From: Sinotaia quadrata
Lineage: Eukaryota > Mollusca > Gastropoda > Architaenioglossa > Viviparidae
Length of the DNA stretch: 64,000 bases
Reading direction: 5' to 3'
NCBI GenBank assembly: GCA_028829895.1
Contig: CM054177.1
Location: 41,620,664 to 41,684,663, forward strand
Shown here in pieces: positions 1 through 10,911 of the stretch. The notes beneath the pieces were generated by a model that saw only the letters and a program-made list of their open reading frames with translations, made no database searches and was not told where the DNA came from. The stretch's first letter is position 1, and every line of letters starts with the position of its first letter. The position numbers and the translations under genes are program-made.

Positions 1-98
1 AATTTTCAAAATAGAAATATCTGAGTATACAAACAGGTATACTTCTATTTAAAGAAAGCCTGCACAACAGGAAACAATATTTTCATCCATTCATATAT

Positions 99-1788
99 GT
101 TTATGTTTCAAAGTAAATTTGCCTCTACCTGTTTTAAATTTTAAATGTTATATAAACTGATAAATTGTCAGAGTGACCTGACCCTGGGCACTCCTTATGA
201 TCTATTTTGGAAGGTCTCTGAGTTTAAAGCAAACAGCATAAGGCAAGAATATTCTAGATTTGTTGACCTAATGAAAACTGAGTGAGCAGTTTCTTATTAT
301 CCAATGATTATGATTAATGAGAACAAGACTAGCCAATGGGTTCCGTTTAAGAAGCTCACTTGCTGCAGAGAATTTTACACCTTAATCATTTTTCAATCTG
401 AAGTAGAAGGAAGAAGTCTGGCTTGAAGGCAGTTGTTAGCTTGAGTGGTTAGTTTAACTGACTGATTGAGAGAGAATGAACTTAGAAACTTTTCATGAAT
501 TTTACTATGATATTATATATTTGTGTTTTATGTAGAAATGTATTATGTGAATGAACTTTTACAAATGTTTGAACTAAGCTGTACACCCCCGTATGGTATA
601 TTAATATGTGACATTGTTTGATACACTGTCTATATTTTACCATGTGTGTGCATGGGGCTAATGAATACCATTGCAGGAACCGTACATTTGAGAATGGAGT
701 TTCAGATAAAATGGATTTATATTGTGACAAATGAGAAACATAGGTTTGCTCCTTAATTATATGTTGCAGTGATCAAGTGCCTACCTTTATTTGTTGGTTT
801 GAGTCTCACCCTGTGAGAGTGAGTTCAACCATGAACTGCGAGTCTCAAGTGGAGACTCAAGTTCAACTTTCAAGTTCCTAGCTACCCTTTGCTTAATTAT
901 GAGTCAAAACCTGAGTGACTTGGAAGTGCAGGAAACTTGCAGAGCGTGTTGCAGTTGTGTAAGCTTAAGGGAGTACACAGTGCAATATTGTTGTATCAGA
1001 GCAAAATAAGCTAGTACACTCTGGCGAATTCTGGAGAAGTTACCAGAATTGCTGAAATCAAGTCCTACATGAAGAAGTGACATGGTAAGAGACATTCGAG
1101 AATATAGCAGTGTGTCAGAGTTTCCAGTGGTGGGAACACATGCTGAGTGCAGACATTTTGACATTGTGACATCGTGAAATTGTTGCATAGTAAATTAAAG
1201 ACAGTGGGAGTTGACACTGTGATATTGTTGGGAAAGCAAGTGAAAGACTGTCAAGCAGTGCTAATCTAGGTCATGTAAATTTACACATTTAACTCTAATA
1301 ACTCCATTACTATTCTCTGATAGCACTAACATGCGATTTGTATTGACTATTGTTAAATTGTAACTTTATTTTTTATATATGGGTTTGTGGAATATTGTTG
1401 TTAAGTTATCAATTTCAATATGTATATTTGGTTTTTCTTTTAATAAATTAAAATTATTGACCTTCTTACGCATACTGACATTGATAATCTTATGTGGAGA
1501 AGAAAGTGGGTAGATTTGAGCTCGCTAAATATAAATTAAAAGTCGGATTTGTCTTCTCCTTAGCAAGAAGTTTCCACTTACAGGAATCTTATGTAACTGT
1601 AAATGTTGGTTGATGTTGTGGAATAAAGAATACGTTTAGCTAGCAAAATATCCGAGACGAGTGGTGTCTGTTGGAGGATCATTATAAAATAAAACTAATA
1701 TTGTCATCACTTGAAATTAGTTGTGAAATATTAATTAATAAATATAATCATTTTCATTAGCTAAGTGGCGTGTCCGTGTCACAGTTTA
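99..1788 (+). mobile_element. Solo LTR (family A) with 5-bp target-site duplication
   Basis: The element runs from 104 to 1783. It starts TGTTTCA (a second copy at 44839, minus strand, starts TGTGACA) and ends TGTCACA, giving short inverted TG...CA termini. GTTTA stands immediately outside both ends (99-103 and 1784-1788), a perfect 5-bp target-site duplication. AATAAA at 1442-1447 could be the LTR polyadenylation signal. No long ORF and no pol sequence is present, which fits a 1.68-kb solo LTR left after recombination between two LTRs. Diverged parts recur at 9880, 18360, 29303, 44240 (inverted), 47170 and 53310, so this is a dispersed family. The superfamily (Gypsy, BEL or Copia) cannot be told without an internal region. 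A non-autonomous DNA transposon is the alternative, but TG/CA ends, the 5-bp duplication and the poly(A) signal favour an LTR. Confidence 0.72.
1442..1447 (+). promoter_or_regulatory. Candidate LTR poly(A) signal AATAAA
   Basis: AATAAA lies about three quarters of the way through the solo LTR. An aligned AATAAA occurs at the same place in the diverged relative at about 9883. Its use as a polyadenylation signal is inferred from position in the LTR, not shown. Confidence 0.35.
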
Positions 1789-2120
1789 CATATACACTCA
1801 CGATCTACTCATGCTCTCACACATTCAGTCTCACATATACACACTCACAAACCAATAGACATAATTGTATGTGCATGCTCGGAAAAACAAATATTCAATG
1901 TTCTAGAGACAAAACGTGGGTGAATTGTATACAAAGTGTCTGGAATATTTTATTTTTAAAATTTTTCTAGTACCTTGATTGGAGTGCTAGCATGTCTAAA
2001 AGGCGAATGTGGTCACATTCCAGAAATTTACATTAACAAAACCGAAAATACCTTGAAAAATCAAAGCATTCCATGCAGTAAGTATTCTTCACAAATATCA
2101 CTCTGTAAATGAACAAGATG
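1789..2120. other. No gene recognised; short CA-rich patch
   Basis: Sequence 1795-1855 is a degenerate CA-rich patch (tcacatatacacactcac-like). The rest is AT-rich with no coding signal that I recognise. Confidence 0.5.
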
Positions 2121-2540
2121 TGTTTGTATAAATGATGACGTTAACAATCTTTCTAGTGTAAACTGTGAGTTGGTTAAATGGACGTGTTTCTTTGTGTTTT
2201 TTTTTATTGATAATGATGTTTACAATCTTTCTAGTATAAACTTTGACTTCGTTAAATGAACGTGTTTCATTGTGTTTTTATTGATGATGATGTTTACAAT
2301 CTTTCTAGTCTAAACTGTGAGTTGGTTAAATGGACGTGTTTCTTTGTGTTTTTTTTTTTATTGATGATGATGTTTACAGTCTTTCTAGTGTAAACTTGAC
2401 TTGGTTAAACGGACGTGTTTCTTTGTATTGATGATGACGTTTACAATCTTTCTAGTGTAAACTTTGACTTGGTAAAATGGACATGTTTGTTTGAATTGAC
2501 GATGAAGTGCACAATCATTCTTGTGTAAACGTTTGGCTGC
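2121..2540 (+). repeat. Minisatellite, about 70-78 bp unit, 6 copies
   Basis: Six imperfect copies each carry tttacaatctttctagtg, then aaactttgacttggttaaa, then gacgtgtttctttgtg, then a variable T run and attgatgatgatg. Copies differ mainly in T-run length, so the period is not constant. The last copy, near 2490-2540, is the most diverged. Confidence 0.9.
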
Positions 2541-4639
2541 AAAAATAGACGTGAAATGCAAATTTAACGTGATTCACATTATAGACGTTTCTCATAACTC
2601 TGTAAGAAACGTTATAATCTTCGTTCGGTTCCAGACATATGAACAAATACTGTAACTATAATTGCACAAAATATTCAGATTGACTGTTTAACGTCACAAC
2701 GTTTCAACACTGTGCATGCTTTGTGCTAATAACGTTTATGCGTGTTTATGCTTGTGTGGAAGGATGAAAGAACTGCGAAGGTTTATTTTCCCCTGCCCAA
2801 GACGGCCTCTCCTCTTCCTCTCTCCTTTTTCGAAAGGAGTAGTAAAGTAGTATTAAACACGTCCAACTACTCGATATTATGACCTCATTGCGAACGCTTT
2901 ACTACCTGATTGTTTCAATCTCCTGCAATGTTACACGGCTTAATGGAAAGTATGTGAAATAATTCAAATTTTCTTGAAGGGTACTTACGCTAATACATGC
3001 CCTTGTTCGAGTGACACAATTTTCTACATCATCTACCTGGGTAAGCTATTTGCACTGACTTATTTCTCTCAATAATCGAGAGATAAGGCCACATCATTTA
3101 TATTTTTTTACTGTCACTGAACTTTATGAAAACACAGAGAATAAGAAAACCACATAAGCCATTTGTGTTGTTATTGTTACTGCATCTTATGACGTAGGAG
3201 CAAGTACTTTAAATTTGTTTTACAATAATTTATTTTAAACTTTTTTTTAAGTTAGGAGAGAGCATATTTGCCTATTTAACTTTTGGAAAATTGAGGGATA
3301 ATCCTTTGCTACTTCTTCAAATATTATTTTTAATGTAAGGCATTTCACTAAAGATTATTACGTATTTGACTGTGTTTAACCATACAGTTGCTTCAAATGG
3401 TAATTTGTTTTGAAATATGCTTTCTATCATTTTCTATGTTTTAATTTGTCTGCAATTGAGAGACACATTTTATCATTATATAGGCTCTACAGTTTTGATA
3501 AGTGTGATAAGTGTGATAGGCTCTACAGTTTTGTTACTTCATTTCTAGTTGATAGAAAATGGGGTAATTAATTGGCTTTTTTCGCTTTACTGATTTATAA
3601 AGTATGAGTTATTAATCTAAGACTGTCCATGTAAAAGTGCAATGTACTGTTGCCAAAGTTATGAAACATGTGTCTTTTTAGCTTGTGTTAATCATGATTG
3701 CATTAGTCACAATTTTATGTAAGAATATCACAGCTTGAAATCGTATTACGAGGTCACCATAGCGCTCCACAGACTCGGTAAAGGCGGAGCAGCCCATAGC
3801 ACTTAATGAGACTGTGTTTTTACACTGGTTCCTGTGATGGTGCCTTTTTCTACTGAATAACTTCAGGTGTATAAAGTGCGTTCACTCCTGTTTGAACCAA
3901 TTCTGGTTATGTGCGACCATTCCGGACAGGAGCCTTTATTATTAGCTACCAATCGACCTCATTCTTGTCTATGGTATCAATGACCCGTAATCTGATAGAA
4001 GTCGTGCCTAGAAATACACATCATCTGAAGACTATGCCTGTTCTAGATTCAACAATCAAGGGAGACAATACAGCCAATTCTAGTTAGAGGGTGTAGGTTA
4101 CTAAACGGACTCTCGTCAACAAGTGCTCATTAAATAAAGACAACTTTCTCTACATGTAACATTTGTCACATGATTCCTTGCATAGAACTTATATATCAGT
4201 TGTGTCAATGTTTTGAATTTGTTGTTAACATCTATAAATAGTATGTGCTCTCATTTCAAGCTTTTGTAGCATGTTAAACGTCATCAGTTTGTTTATTAGA
4301 TTCTTCAGTTTATTCAATTAAATGTTTGCTCCTGTCTAATGGGGATATTGCTTCCTAAGCCGCTGGGTGTAAATGAAGTGTGAGTAGAATATGTTATCAA
4401 TATTTATAATCGCATTTACCCATCCACACAACACAATAGGCACAAACTAATTAATGAAATTTAATTATTTGATGATATCAATAGGAATCATGGAAGAATA
4501 ATAATGTATGAAATAATCACTTTACGAGATGACTAGTTGAATTAGTGATTGAACCTCGAAACTTGAAATGTCTTTGTGATTATTCAGGTTGTAGACTTCT
4601 GGTAGCACGTATAGTAAACATAAAGGCAGGAGATCAACT
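2541..4639. other. No gene recognised
   Basis: No ORF of 60 codons occurs on either strand. A local duplication of taggctctacagttttg lies at 3481-3537. Sequence 3750-4100 is somewhat less AT-rich but I can match it to nothing. Confidence 0.5.
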
Positions 4640-5345
4640 CTTCTTACTCACAATTGTGAACACAGTGCAGCGCACATAATATTGAAATATGGTGATGAAA
4701 AACACAGAATAGTTTCACTAACATGTGTACATACAGTGTTTTGTACACCAGCAACATATGTATTACAATGGCTTCCAGAAAGCACAGTGCATTCCGACTA
4801 ATAATTTGTATACACATTTCCTGTGCATAAGGAAACACGCAAAGTATCTTAGCTGATATAAAATAAATTGTTCCTATGTATGGTTTGTTTACAAATTATC
4901 TTGACTGATATAAAATAAATTGTTCCTGTAAAATGATGTGTATGGTTAGTGTACACTGATCTTGAGTACAATGCAGCACTCATCACTTTGGCTGCTAGAA
5001 AACAAATATTCTCTTGACTAATAACCTGTACTCACACTTCTTATGCACAACCTGCATGCATATTACTATTCCTACTAGAAAACACATTAAGCCTTCATCT
5101 GCATAATTATTACTCACAATTCTTTGCCCAAGTGGCAGTACACCTATTACAATGTCTGATGGAAAAAAAGCAGTGCATTCCTGTCCTGATCTACAGTTAT
5201 TAGACGCACTGCTTGTCCAAGAGGCACTACACCTATTATAATGTCTGATGGAAAAAAAAGCAGTGCATTCCTGTCCTGATCTACATTTATTAGACGCACT
5301 GCTTGTCCAAGAAGCAGCACGCTTATTAACACTGCATGATTTCCA
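4640..5345. repeat. Old, degenerate tandem repeat, about 85-100 bp period
   Basis: The pattern 'actcacaattcttngcccaag ... cagtacacctattacaatg ... ctagaaaacacagtgcattc ... ctaataatt' recurs with heavy divergence. The last two units (about 5130-5302) are nearly identical and share gcagtgcattcctgtcctga and attagacgcactgcttgtcc. A smaller duplication of gatataaaataaattgttcc lies at about 4853-4927. One ORF on the minus strand (5147-5473) only reads through the recent duplication and is not a gene. Confidence 0.6.
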
Positions 5346-5462
5346 AAACTACAATTGCTGCACACATTTGTAGACCTCACGAAGCATTTATTCAGTTTAC
5401 ACTTACGTGACAATAAACAGTTTAAGTAGAAAGAAGTGTCTCCTTCTTCCACTCCTTGGACA

Positions 5463-5636
5463 GGTTTAGGCAATTATCATACTAATGAATCACATTACTG
5501 GTGAGTTTCTCACATAGATAGGCTTAGGAAATAATCATACTAATGAATCACATTACTGGTGAGTTTCTCACATAGATAGGTTTAGGAAATAATCATACTA
5601 ATGAATCACATTACTGGTGAGTTTCTCACATAGATT
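5463..5636. repeat. 58-bp tandem repeat, 3 copies
   Basis: Copies start at 5463, 5521 and 5579. Each carries tcatactaatgaatcacatt and gagtttctcacatagat. The near-identity of the copies suggests recent duplication. Confidence 0.95.
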
Positions 5637-6182
5637 CGTTCGGTTGAAATATGAAAGTTTTCTATGATTGAAAAAAATATTACGTGGTTTTTAACTGTTT
5701 TCCAGCAAATGTTGTCATATATAAAATTAATTAAATAAATATAGGCCTATTTATAATTAATTTACACTGAGATGTAATATTCATAATAATTAAGAAAGCC
5801 CAATTACTTAATTCCATAATTTAATACAAATGTAATAAACAGTAAGTGAATGCAAATAAGTCACAAATGTGAAATTTATTATATTTTAGATACAACAAAA
5901 GCAGAAAATAATGCAGAGCAAATATTCCACATACAAACGCAACAATTTGGAGACAAAAGGTAATTAACCATTACTGGTATTTCACTTTGTACATTAATTT
6001 CATTAATTAATTGCTGTGTTTCTGTTTTTTTCAGATTTGAGAAGTTATGATGACAATGATGTCTATAGTGCCTCTGGTGACACAAACTTCGACTTCTCTC
6101 CTACTCCTCTTTATTTCGGTTTATTGACCATAATTTATTTTATATAGATATTCTCCTAACTTTATTCCTCGCACTCGTTCAG
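5637..6182. other. No gene recognised
   Basis: AT-rich sequence. A 68-codon minus-strand ORF at 5879-6085 has a non-distinctive composition and no motif; I do not support it as a gene. Confidence 0.45.
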
Positions 6183-6519
6183 TGTATGAATGACGGTTAG
6201 TATATTGCCTGTATACGTATGAATGACGGTTGGTATATTGCCTGTATACGTATGAATGACGGTTAGTATATTGCCTGTATACGTATGAATGACGGTTGGT
6301 ATATTGCCTGTTTACGTATGAATGACGGTTGGTATATTGCCTGTATACGTATGAATGACGGTTAGTATATTGCCTGTATACGTATGAATGACGGTTGGTA
6401 TATTGCCTGTATACGTATGAATGACGGTTGGTATATTGCCTGTATACGTATGAATGACGTTTAGTATGTTGCCTGTATACGTATGAATGACGGTTGGTAT
6501 ATTGCCTGTATACGTATGA
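6183..6519. repeat. 33-bp minisatellite, about 10 copies
   Basis: Each unit carries gtatgaatgacggttggtat and attgcctgtatac. Variants alternate between ggttag and ggttgg. Because the period is a multiple of three, the minus strand is open for 81 codons with an 11-residue repeat; that is a consequence of the period, not evidence of a gene. Confidence 0.95.
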
Positions 6520-6950
6520 ACATAGTGCTGCAGCATTAATATTTCATTTAATGTCAAGTATTAGCCAGGCTTTTGGAGCGAGATCCTACTGCCTAGAGTT
6601 GAAGAAAGTAACTGACAAAGCATTGCTCAGTATGACGTCATTTACCTGAGACTTTCATATCCAAGGTCAAGGTGGTCAAGCTTTATACAAATGGAAGGAC
6701 TTTTCAATGATCACAACCTGGAAGCTAAATGGAAGAATAACCGTGGGTGGGTCAGCACCACTGTTTCGTGTCCTGGCTCGTATAATAAGGTATAAAATGC
6801 TAAAATGAAAAATATAAAATGTTATATTTAGTTAATGCTGTTTAGAATAAACATATTAAAGAGAATCTAGCTATATATGTGTATTATTCTTTGTATTAAA
6901 TATAACCAATTCGATTTTAAGTCAGAATTGAAAGTGAAGATTGACTCACT
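6520..6950. other. No gene recognised
   Basis: Unremarkable AT-rich sequence between two arrays. Confidence 0.45.
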
Positions 6951-7096
6951 TTTACCCTTCTCTTACTGTGTTTTATACCGTATATGTATAAATATGCTTG
7001 TTTAAGTGTGCGTATATTATTCCTTTTACCCTTCTCTTACTGTGTTTTATACCGTATATGTATAAATATGCTTGTTTAAGTGTGCGTATATTATTC
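6951..7096. repeat. 73-bp tandem duplication
   Basis: Two almost identical copies start at 6951 and 7024. Both carry tttacccttctcttactgtg, then ataccgtatatgtataaata, then gtgcgtatattattcc. Confidence 0.95.
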
Positions 7097-7257
7097 CCGC
7101 ACAACTTCTCAATGTTGTACATTACATAAGCATGCCATACATGCACTATTTTGACCACAAAAAACACACGTATTTAAGGTTCAGCCCTAACACAAAGAAA
7201 TATACTGTAGTTTGTCAAAAGGGTAACACACATACATATAAGATGTTGGTGTTTTAT

Positions 7258-7362
<105 letters not shown>

Positions 7363-7502
7363 CTGTGTGTACGTGTATGTGCAGATGCCGATCAAAATAC
7401 TTACAGATTCTATTTCATAAATCATTTTCTTATATTTACCACTTATTCTAAGTTTTTATCACAAACCAAAATACTTCTCTGCTCAAAACCCACATATTCG
7501 GA

Positions 7503-7738
7503 GTGTCAAACTTGGCAAGACTTCTACCATTTACTATAGTTAAACCATAATCTAATGTGTCATCCGCTATCAGATACTCGTAGTGTCAAACTTGGCAAGA
7601 CTTCTACCATTTACTATATTTAGTCCATATTCTAATGTTTCATCCGCTATCAGATACTCGTAGTGTCAAACTTGGCAAGACTTCTACCATTTACTATAGT
7701 TAGTCCATATTCTGATGTTTCATCCGCTATCAAATACT
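7503..7738. repeat. 80-bp tandem repeat, 3 copies
   Basis: Copies begin near 7503, 7583 and 7663. They share gtgtcaaacttggcaagact, tctaccatttactatagtta and catccgctatcagatactcg. Only scattered substitutions separate them. A weak fourth echo (ttccctatttactatattta) lies at about 7805. Confidence 0.95.
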
Positions 7739-8155
7739 GAAATGCTATAGGCCTATGCATTCAAAGTTTCCAGCACAAAATCCGCTTCGAAATCGTCAGA
7801 CTCTTCCCTATTTACTATATTTACCGTAAAACCGAAATGCCAGCATGTATTTGAAGAATGAAACACAAGAATCGTATCAATCCGCAATGCTGTGCCCCGT
7901 TGCTGCAATTAAAAACAGTGACGTAATATGGACTCCGGAAAGATGAGCTAAGGAGGAAAACTTCCTGGCCTAACAGCTGACAATTAGGTAATTAGCCGCA
8001 AATGTTCGCGATTGCATCTGCCTGCTCAGGTGTATTCACTTAACTGTATCCTGTAAACTTTAAATTTACTTGTAAAATGTTTCCAACGTTCACTGAGAAA
8101 AGTTGTAAGCTTGAGCCGAATTACGTAACAAAAACCTGCGCTGAAATGTTTACGA
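7739..8155. other. No gene recognised
   Basis: No feature seen apart from the faint echo of the preceding 80-bp array. Confidence 0.45.
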
Positions 8156-8437
8156 CTAAACATTTACAGTCCCTTGTAACTAATGCATATCCACATAGTA
8201 ACTAAATGTTTACAGAATCCCATGTAGCTAATGCATATCCATATAGTAACTAAATGTTTACAGAATCCCATGTAACTAATGCATATCCATATAGTAACTA
8301 AATGTTTACAGAATCCCATGTAACTAATGCATATCCTTATAGTAACTAAACATTTACAGTCCCTTGTAACTAATGCATATCCACATAGTAACTAAATGTT
8401 TACAGAATCCCATGTAGCTAATGCATATCCATATAGT
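8156..8437. repeat. 46-48 bp minisatellite, 6 units, higher-order pattern
   Basis: Each unit carries ctaaatgtttacagaatccc and gtaactaatgcatatccata. Units 1 and 5 share a special form (ctaaacatttacagtccctt, then ccacatag). Units 2 and 6 both carry gtagctaatg. The order is A-B-C-C-A-B, so a multi-unit block was duplicated after the monomers had diverged. Confidence 0.93.
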
Positions 8438-8484
8438 TTTATATAGAATATATTATTTGTTCTTTCTTTAATATTATAAATCAG

Positions 8485-8550
8485 CCGATTTAAGTATCGA
8501 ACCCGAGAGAAGCCTGCTAGACCGGTGCTGAGCATTATTTTTACTCTGGA
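8485..8550 (-). repeat. tRNA-like (SINE-type) relic
   Basis: Read on the minus strand, GCTCAGCACCGGTCTAGC resembles a tRNA D-arm with A-box. It is followed by CGGGTTCGATACTTAAAT, which resembles the T-arm and B-box (GGTTCGANNC). The segment between them is too short for a normal anticodon arm. It reads as a truncated tRNA-derived SINE head, not a functional tRNA. The minus-strand relic at 29160-29265 aligns loosely with it from GGCTTC through TTCGAT. Confidence 0.35.
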
Positions 8551-8839
8551 GGGGAAAATAAATGTGCATGAAAACGCTACAGCTGAGCTATCTACAACGA
8601 AAAAGAAATAAAATAGTTATTTAATGGCTAACTAATAATACGTGTGTATTAGTAATTGATTTCTTTTTGGCGGGATCGGGGTGGGGGTGGGAGAAACCAA
8701 ACCATTTAAATAATGTCAATGTTCTTTCCAATTGCTTTATCTTTAAACATTCACTTCGCTAGAGAATGCATTTCAAAATAATATTAATTAAATAATAATA
8801 TGCATAACCCTTGTTCTTAATCTAGTAGTGTCTGTACAG
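8551..8839. other. No gene recognised
   Basis: AT-rich; a short G-rich run (gatcggggtgggggtggg) lies at 8675-8692. Confidence 0.4.
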
Positions 8840-9180
8840 TATATTTTCTGCTGAATACACGTCTAGCATTATCTGTTGAGTATATGCTTGTATTTTCTGC
8901 TGAGTATATGTGTATATTTTCTGTTGAGTATATACTTGTATTCTCTGCTGAGTATATGTGTATATTTTCTGTTGAGTATATGCTTGTATTCTCTGCTGAG
9001 TATATGTGTATATTTTCTGTTGAGTATATGCTAGTATTCTCTGCTAAACACACGTCTAGTATTCTGAGTACATGCCTAGTACTTTATGTTGAGTGTATGC
9101 TAGTATGTTTTATTGAGTATATGCTAGTATTTTTTGTTGAGTGTATGCTAGTATTTTTTTGTTGAGTGTATGCTACTATT
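8840..9180. repeat. 24-bp minisatellite organised as 48-bp dimers
   Basis: Units alternate between gtattttctgctgagtatat and gtatattttctgttgagtat, so the true repeat is a 48-bp dimer in the centre (about 8880-9030). Toward 9180 the units become irregular (tagtattttttgttgagtgt). Both strands are open because 24 is a multiple of three; I do not regard these ORFs as genes. Confidence 0.92.
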
Positions 9181-9526
9181 CTTTAGCGAGTGCAAGTCAA
9201 GTAATTTCTATTGAGTACATGATTTAAAACTGAAGTATGGAAATAAAATATTCACCCGTTGTACATAGATGTTAACTAATACATTGTACCATCAAGCAAA
9301 GATTTTTCAGTCTGTACGTACTTTTGCTGCGACTACGTAGGGGTTGGTTGTGTTGATGTTAATATTATGGAAAGTATATTATTTAATCCTCTAGTATGAT
9401 AACTATTGTACCTGATGTTAATTGCTGTTCAGATTGAAATGTTCGGCAAGTGAAGTCGAGCAACAGCGTTACAATCAATGTGAGCGACGTTACTATTGAC
9501 TGATGTTGATTGCCGGTATGATTTTA
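9181..9526. other. No gene recognised
   Basis: No motif or array seen. Confidence 0.4.
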
Positions 9527-9614
9527 TGTCTGGTTCACTGAAGGTCAAACATCTTTACTAAATAGTTCTCTGTCTGGTTCACTGATGGTCAAACATCTTT
9601 ACTAAATAGTTCTA
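9527..9614. repeat. 44-bp tandem duplication
   Basis: Two copies share tgtctggttcactgaaggtc and aaacatctttactaaatagt, with one or two differences. Confidence 0.95.
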
Positions 9615-9879
9615 TGCAAGCGTTCTGGGTTCTTAGGTCGAGTGAGTTTGAGAAATGTGAAATAATGGTGATATTGTTGAACTGTTGCTATTTATTTGAT
9701 GGAATTCGTTAAAGTACATTGTTAATGAAGCTGTCTGGTTGTACTTAGCTACGATGAATATTCAAGCTTTTAAAAATTATATGTATATGTTAATTTGACT
9801 GTTGAAGTCTATTCGTTGTGAAGTGATGTACATTTCAATGTTCGTTTGATTATATATATTTTATATATTTGATTGTTGA

Positions 9880-10214
9880 TTTAATAAATGTATCAACCTT
9901 CTTGCACATATATTAAAACCTTATAGTGGAGTAATAATGGGTGGCTCGTTAAATATAAATAAAACATGGAATTTTTTTACTCCTTTAGTAATACGTTTCC
10001 AGCTGCAGAACATTAAGCGACAGTAAAACTATTATTGTGTAAAGTGTAGAGTTTTACAACACCCTTATAATCCTCCTAGTGAGTGACAAGTTGGTCTTGT
10101 GGAAGAAATATTAATAACTAAAAAATTAAGATTCTCGATCACTAGTAATTAGTTATGTGTTATTTATTAAAAACTAATAATCATAACGAGTGAAGAGTGC
10201 CCAGAGATGTCACA
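9880..10214 (+). mobile_element. Diverged family A LTR, 3' part
   Basis: It aligns in order with 1440-1783. AATAAA is followed by accttcttgcacata, tagtggagtaataatgggtg and ctcgttaaatataaat, then ctcctttagtaatacgtttc, then gtgagtgacaag, attctcgatcactagtaatt, and a terminal TGTCACA at 10208-10214. Substitutions and indels are far more numerous than between the copies at 1.4 and 53.3 kb, so this is an older copy or a different subfamily. No 5' end was located, and the 5 bp after the end (TGTAG) were not matched upstream. Confidence 0.6.
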
Positions 10215-10830
10215 TGTAGTAACATAGGTCTTGTGGTAACAGTGTGTAGCCTAAAGAAGGGTCAAATAAGATTCAGAACTAAGACCAATTTAGAGATAAA
10301 TGCAATATTTTGGTGTAACTTTTCAAATAATTACTAATGAATTAAGCGAAGAAGCTTTCCTTTCCCCCTATATAGTCAACTAAACAACAAAGCTATCACT
10401 TGCTGCCTGCAGATCTGTCTTCTTTGAAAGGACATATTCATAAAGAGATGCCAGCGATCCCAGACTTACAGTGAAGACCCAAGTCCGCATGCTATCAAAA
10501 ATCAATAGAAAAGTGGAAGAAAAAAATGAATATTTTAAAGAAACATTAAGTCCTAATTTTAAACTGTAGCAAAGTTTGAGGACAACTAGGTCTAGTCAAA
10601 TATCAAGGACACACACCCAGGACAGTTCATTGGCAGTTGACGTGGGGCCAGCGACCTGTACTTTAATGTTGGAAGGGAAATACTGGAAGGTGTTACGTCT
10701 GCTATGAGTGACTTAAAATATTTGTAAACAGTTACTTGCATTTTTCTTTGACATTCCCATCAAATTAAATTGCGTTCTTTGTTTGGTTTTTTTCCCCACC
10801 CGATGCTCATTGCATTATGTCACTAACAAG
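10215..10830. other. No gene recognised
   Basis: Low-GC sequence without ORFs of 60 codons or any array. Confidence 0.45.
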
Positions 10831-10911
10831 CATGCATGTTTGTGTTCTTGCAAGTTTGTGTGCTTGCAAGTTTATATGCCTGCATGTTTGTGTTCTTGCA
10901 TGTTTATATTC
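10831..10911. repeat. Short tandem repeat, about 16-bp unit
   Basis: Variants of 'gcatgtttgtgttctt / gcaagtttgtgtgctt / gcaagtttatatgcct' occur about five times. A 69-codon ORF (10783-10992) runs through it and is not credible as a gene. Confidence 0.8.

Noticed and set aside
104..1783. Miniature DNA transposon (MITE) reading of family A
   Set aside because: The ends are only 7 bp inverted, begin TG and end CA, the duplication is 5 bp and a poly(A) signal is present; these fit an LTR better, though proof needs a copy with an internal region.
6312..6557. Repeat protein with an 11-residue period
   Set aside because: The frame stays open only because the DNA period is 33; no start context, splice site or composition supports a protein.
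8485..8550. Functional tRNA gene
   Set aside because: D-arm-like and T-arm-like parts are too close together for an anticodon arm; it is at most a truncated relic.
8817..9165. Overlapping repeat ORFs on both strands
   Set aside because: Both strands are open through a 24-bp array, which is the mark of period, not of coding.
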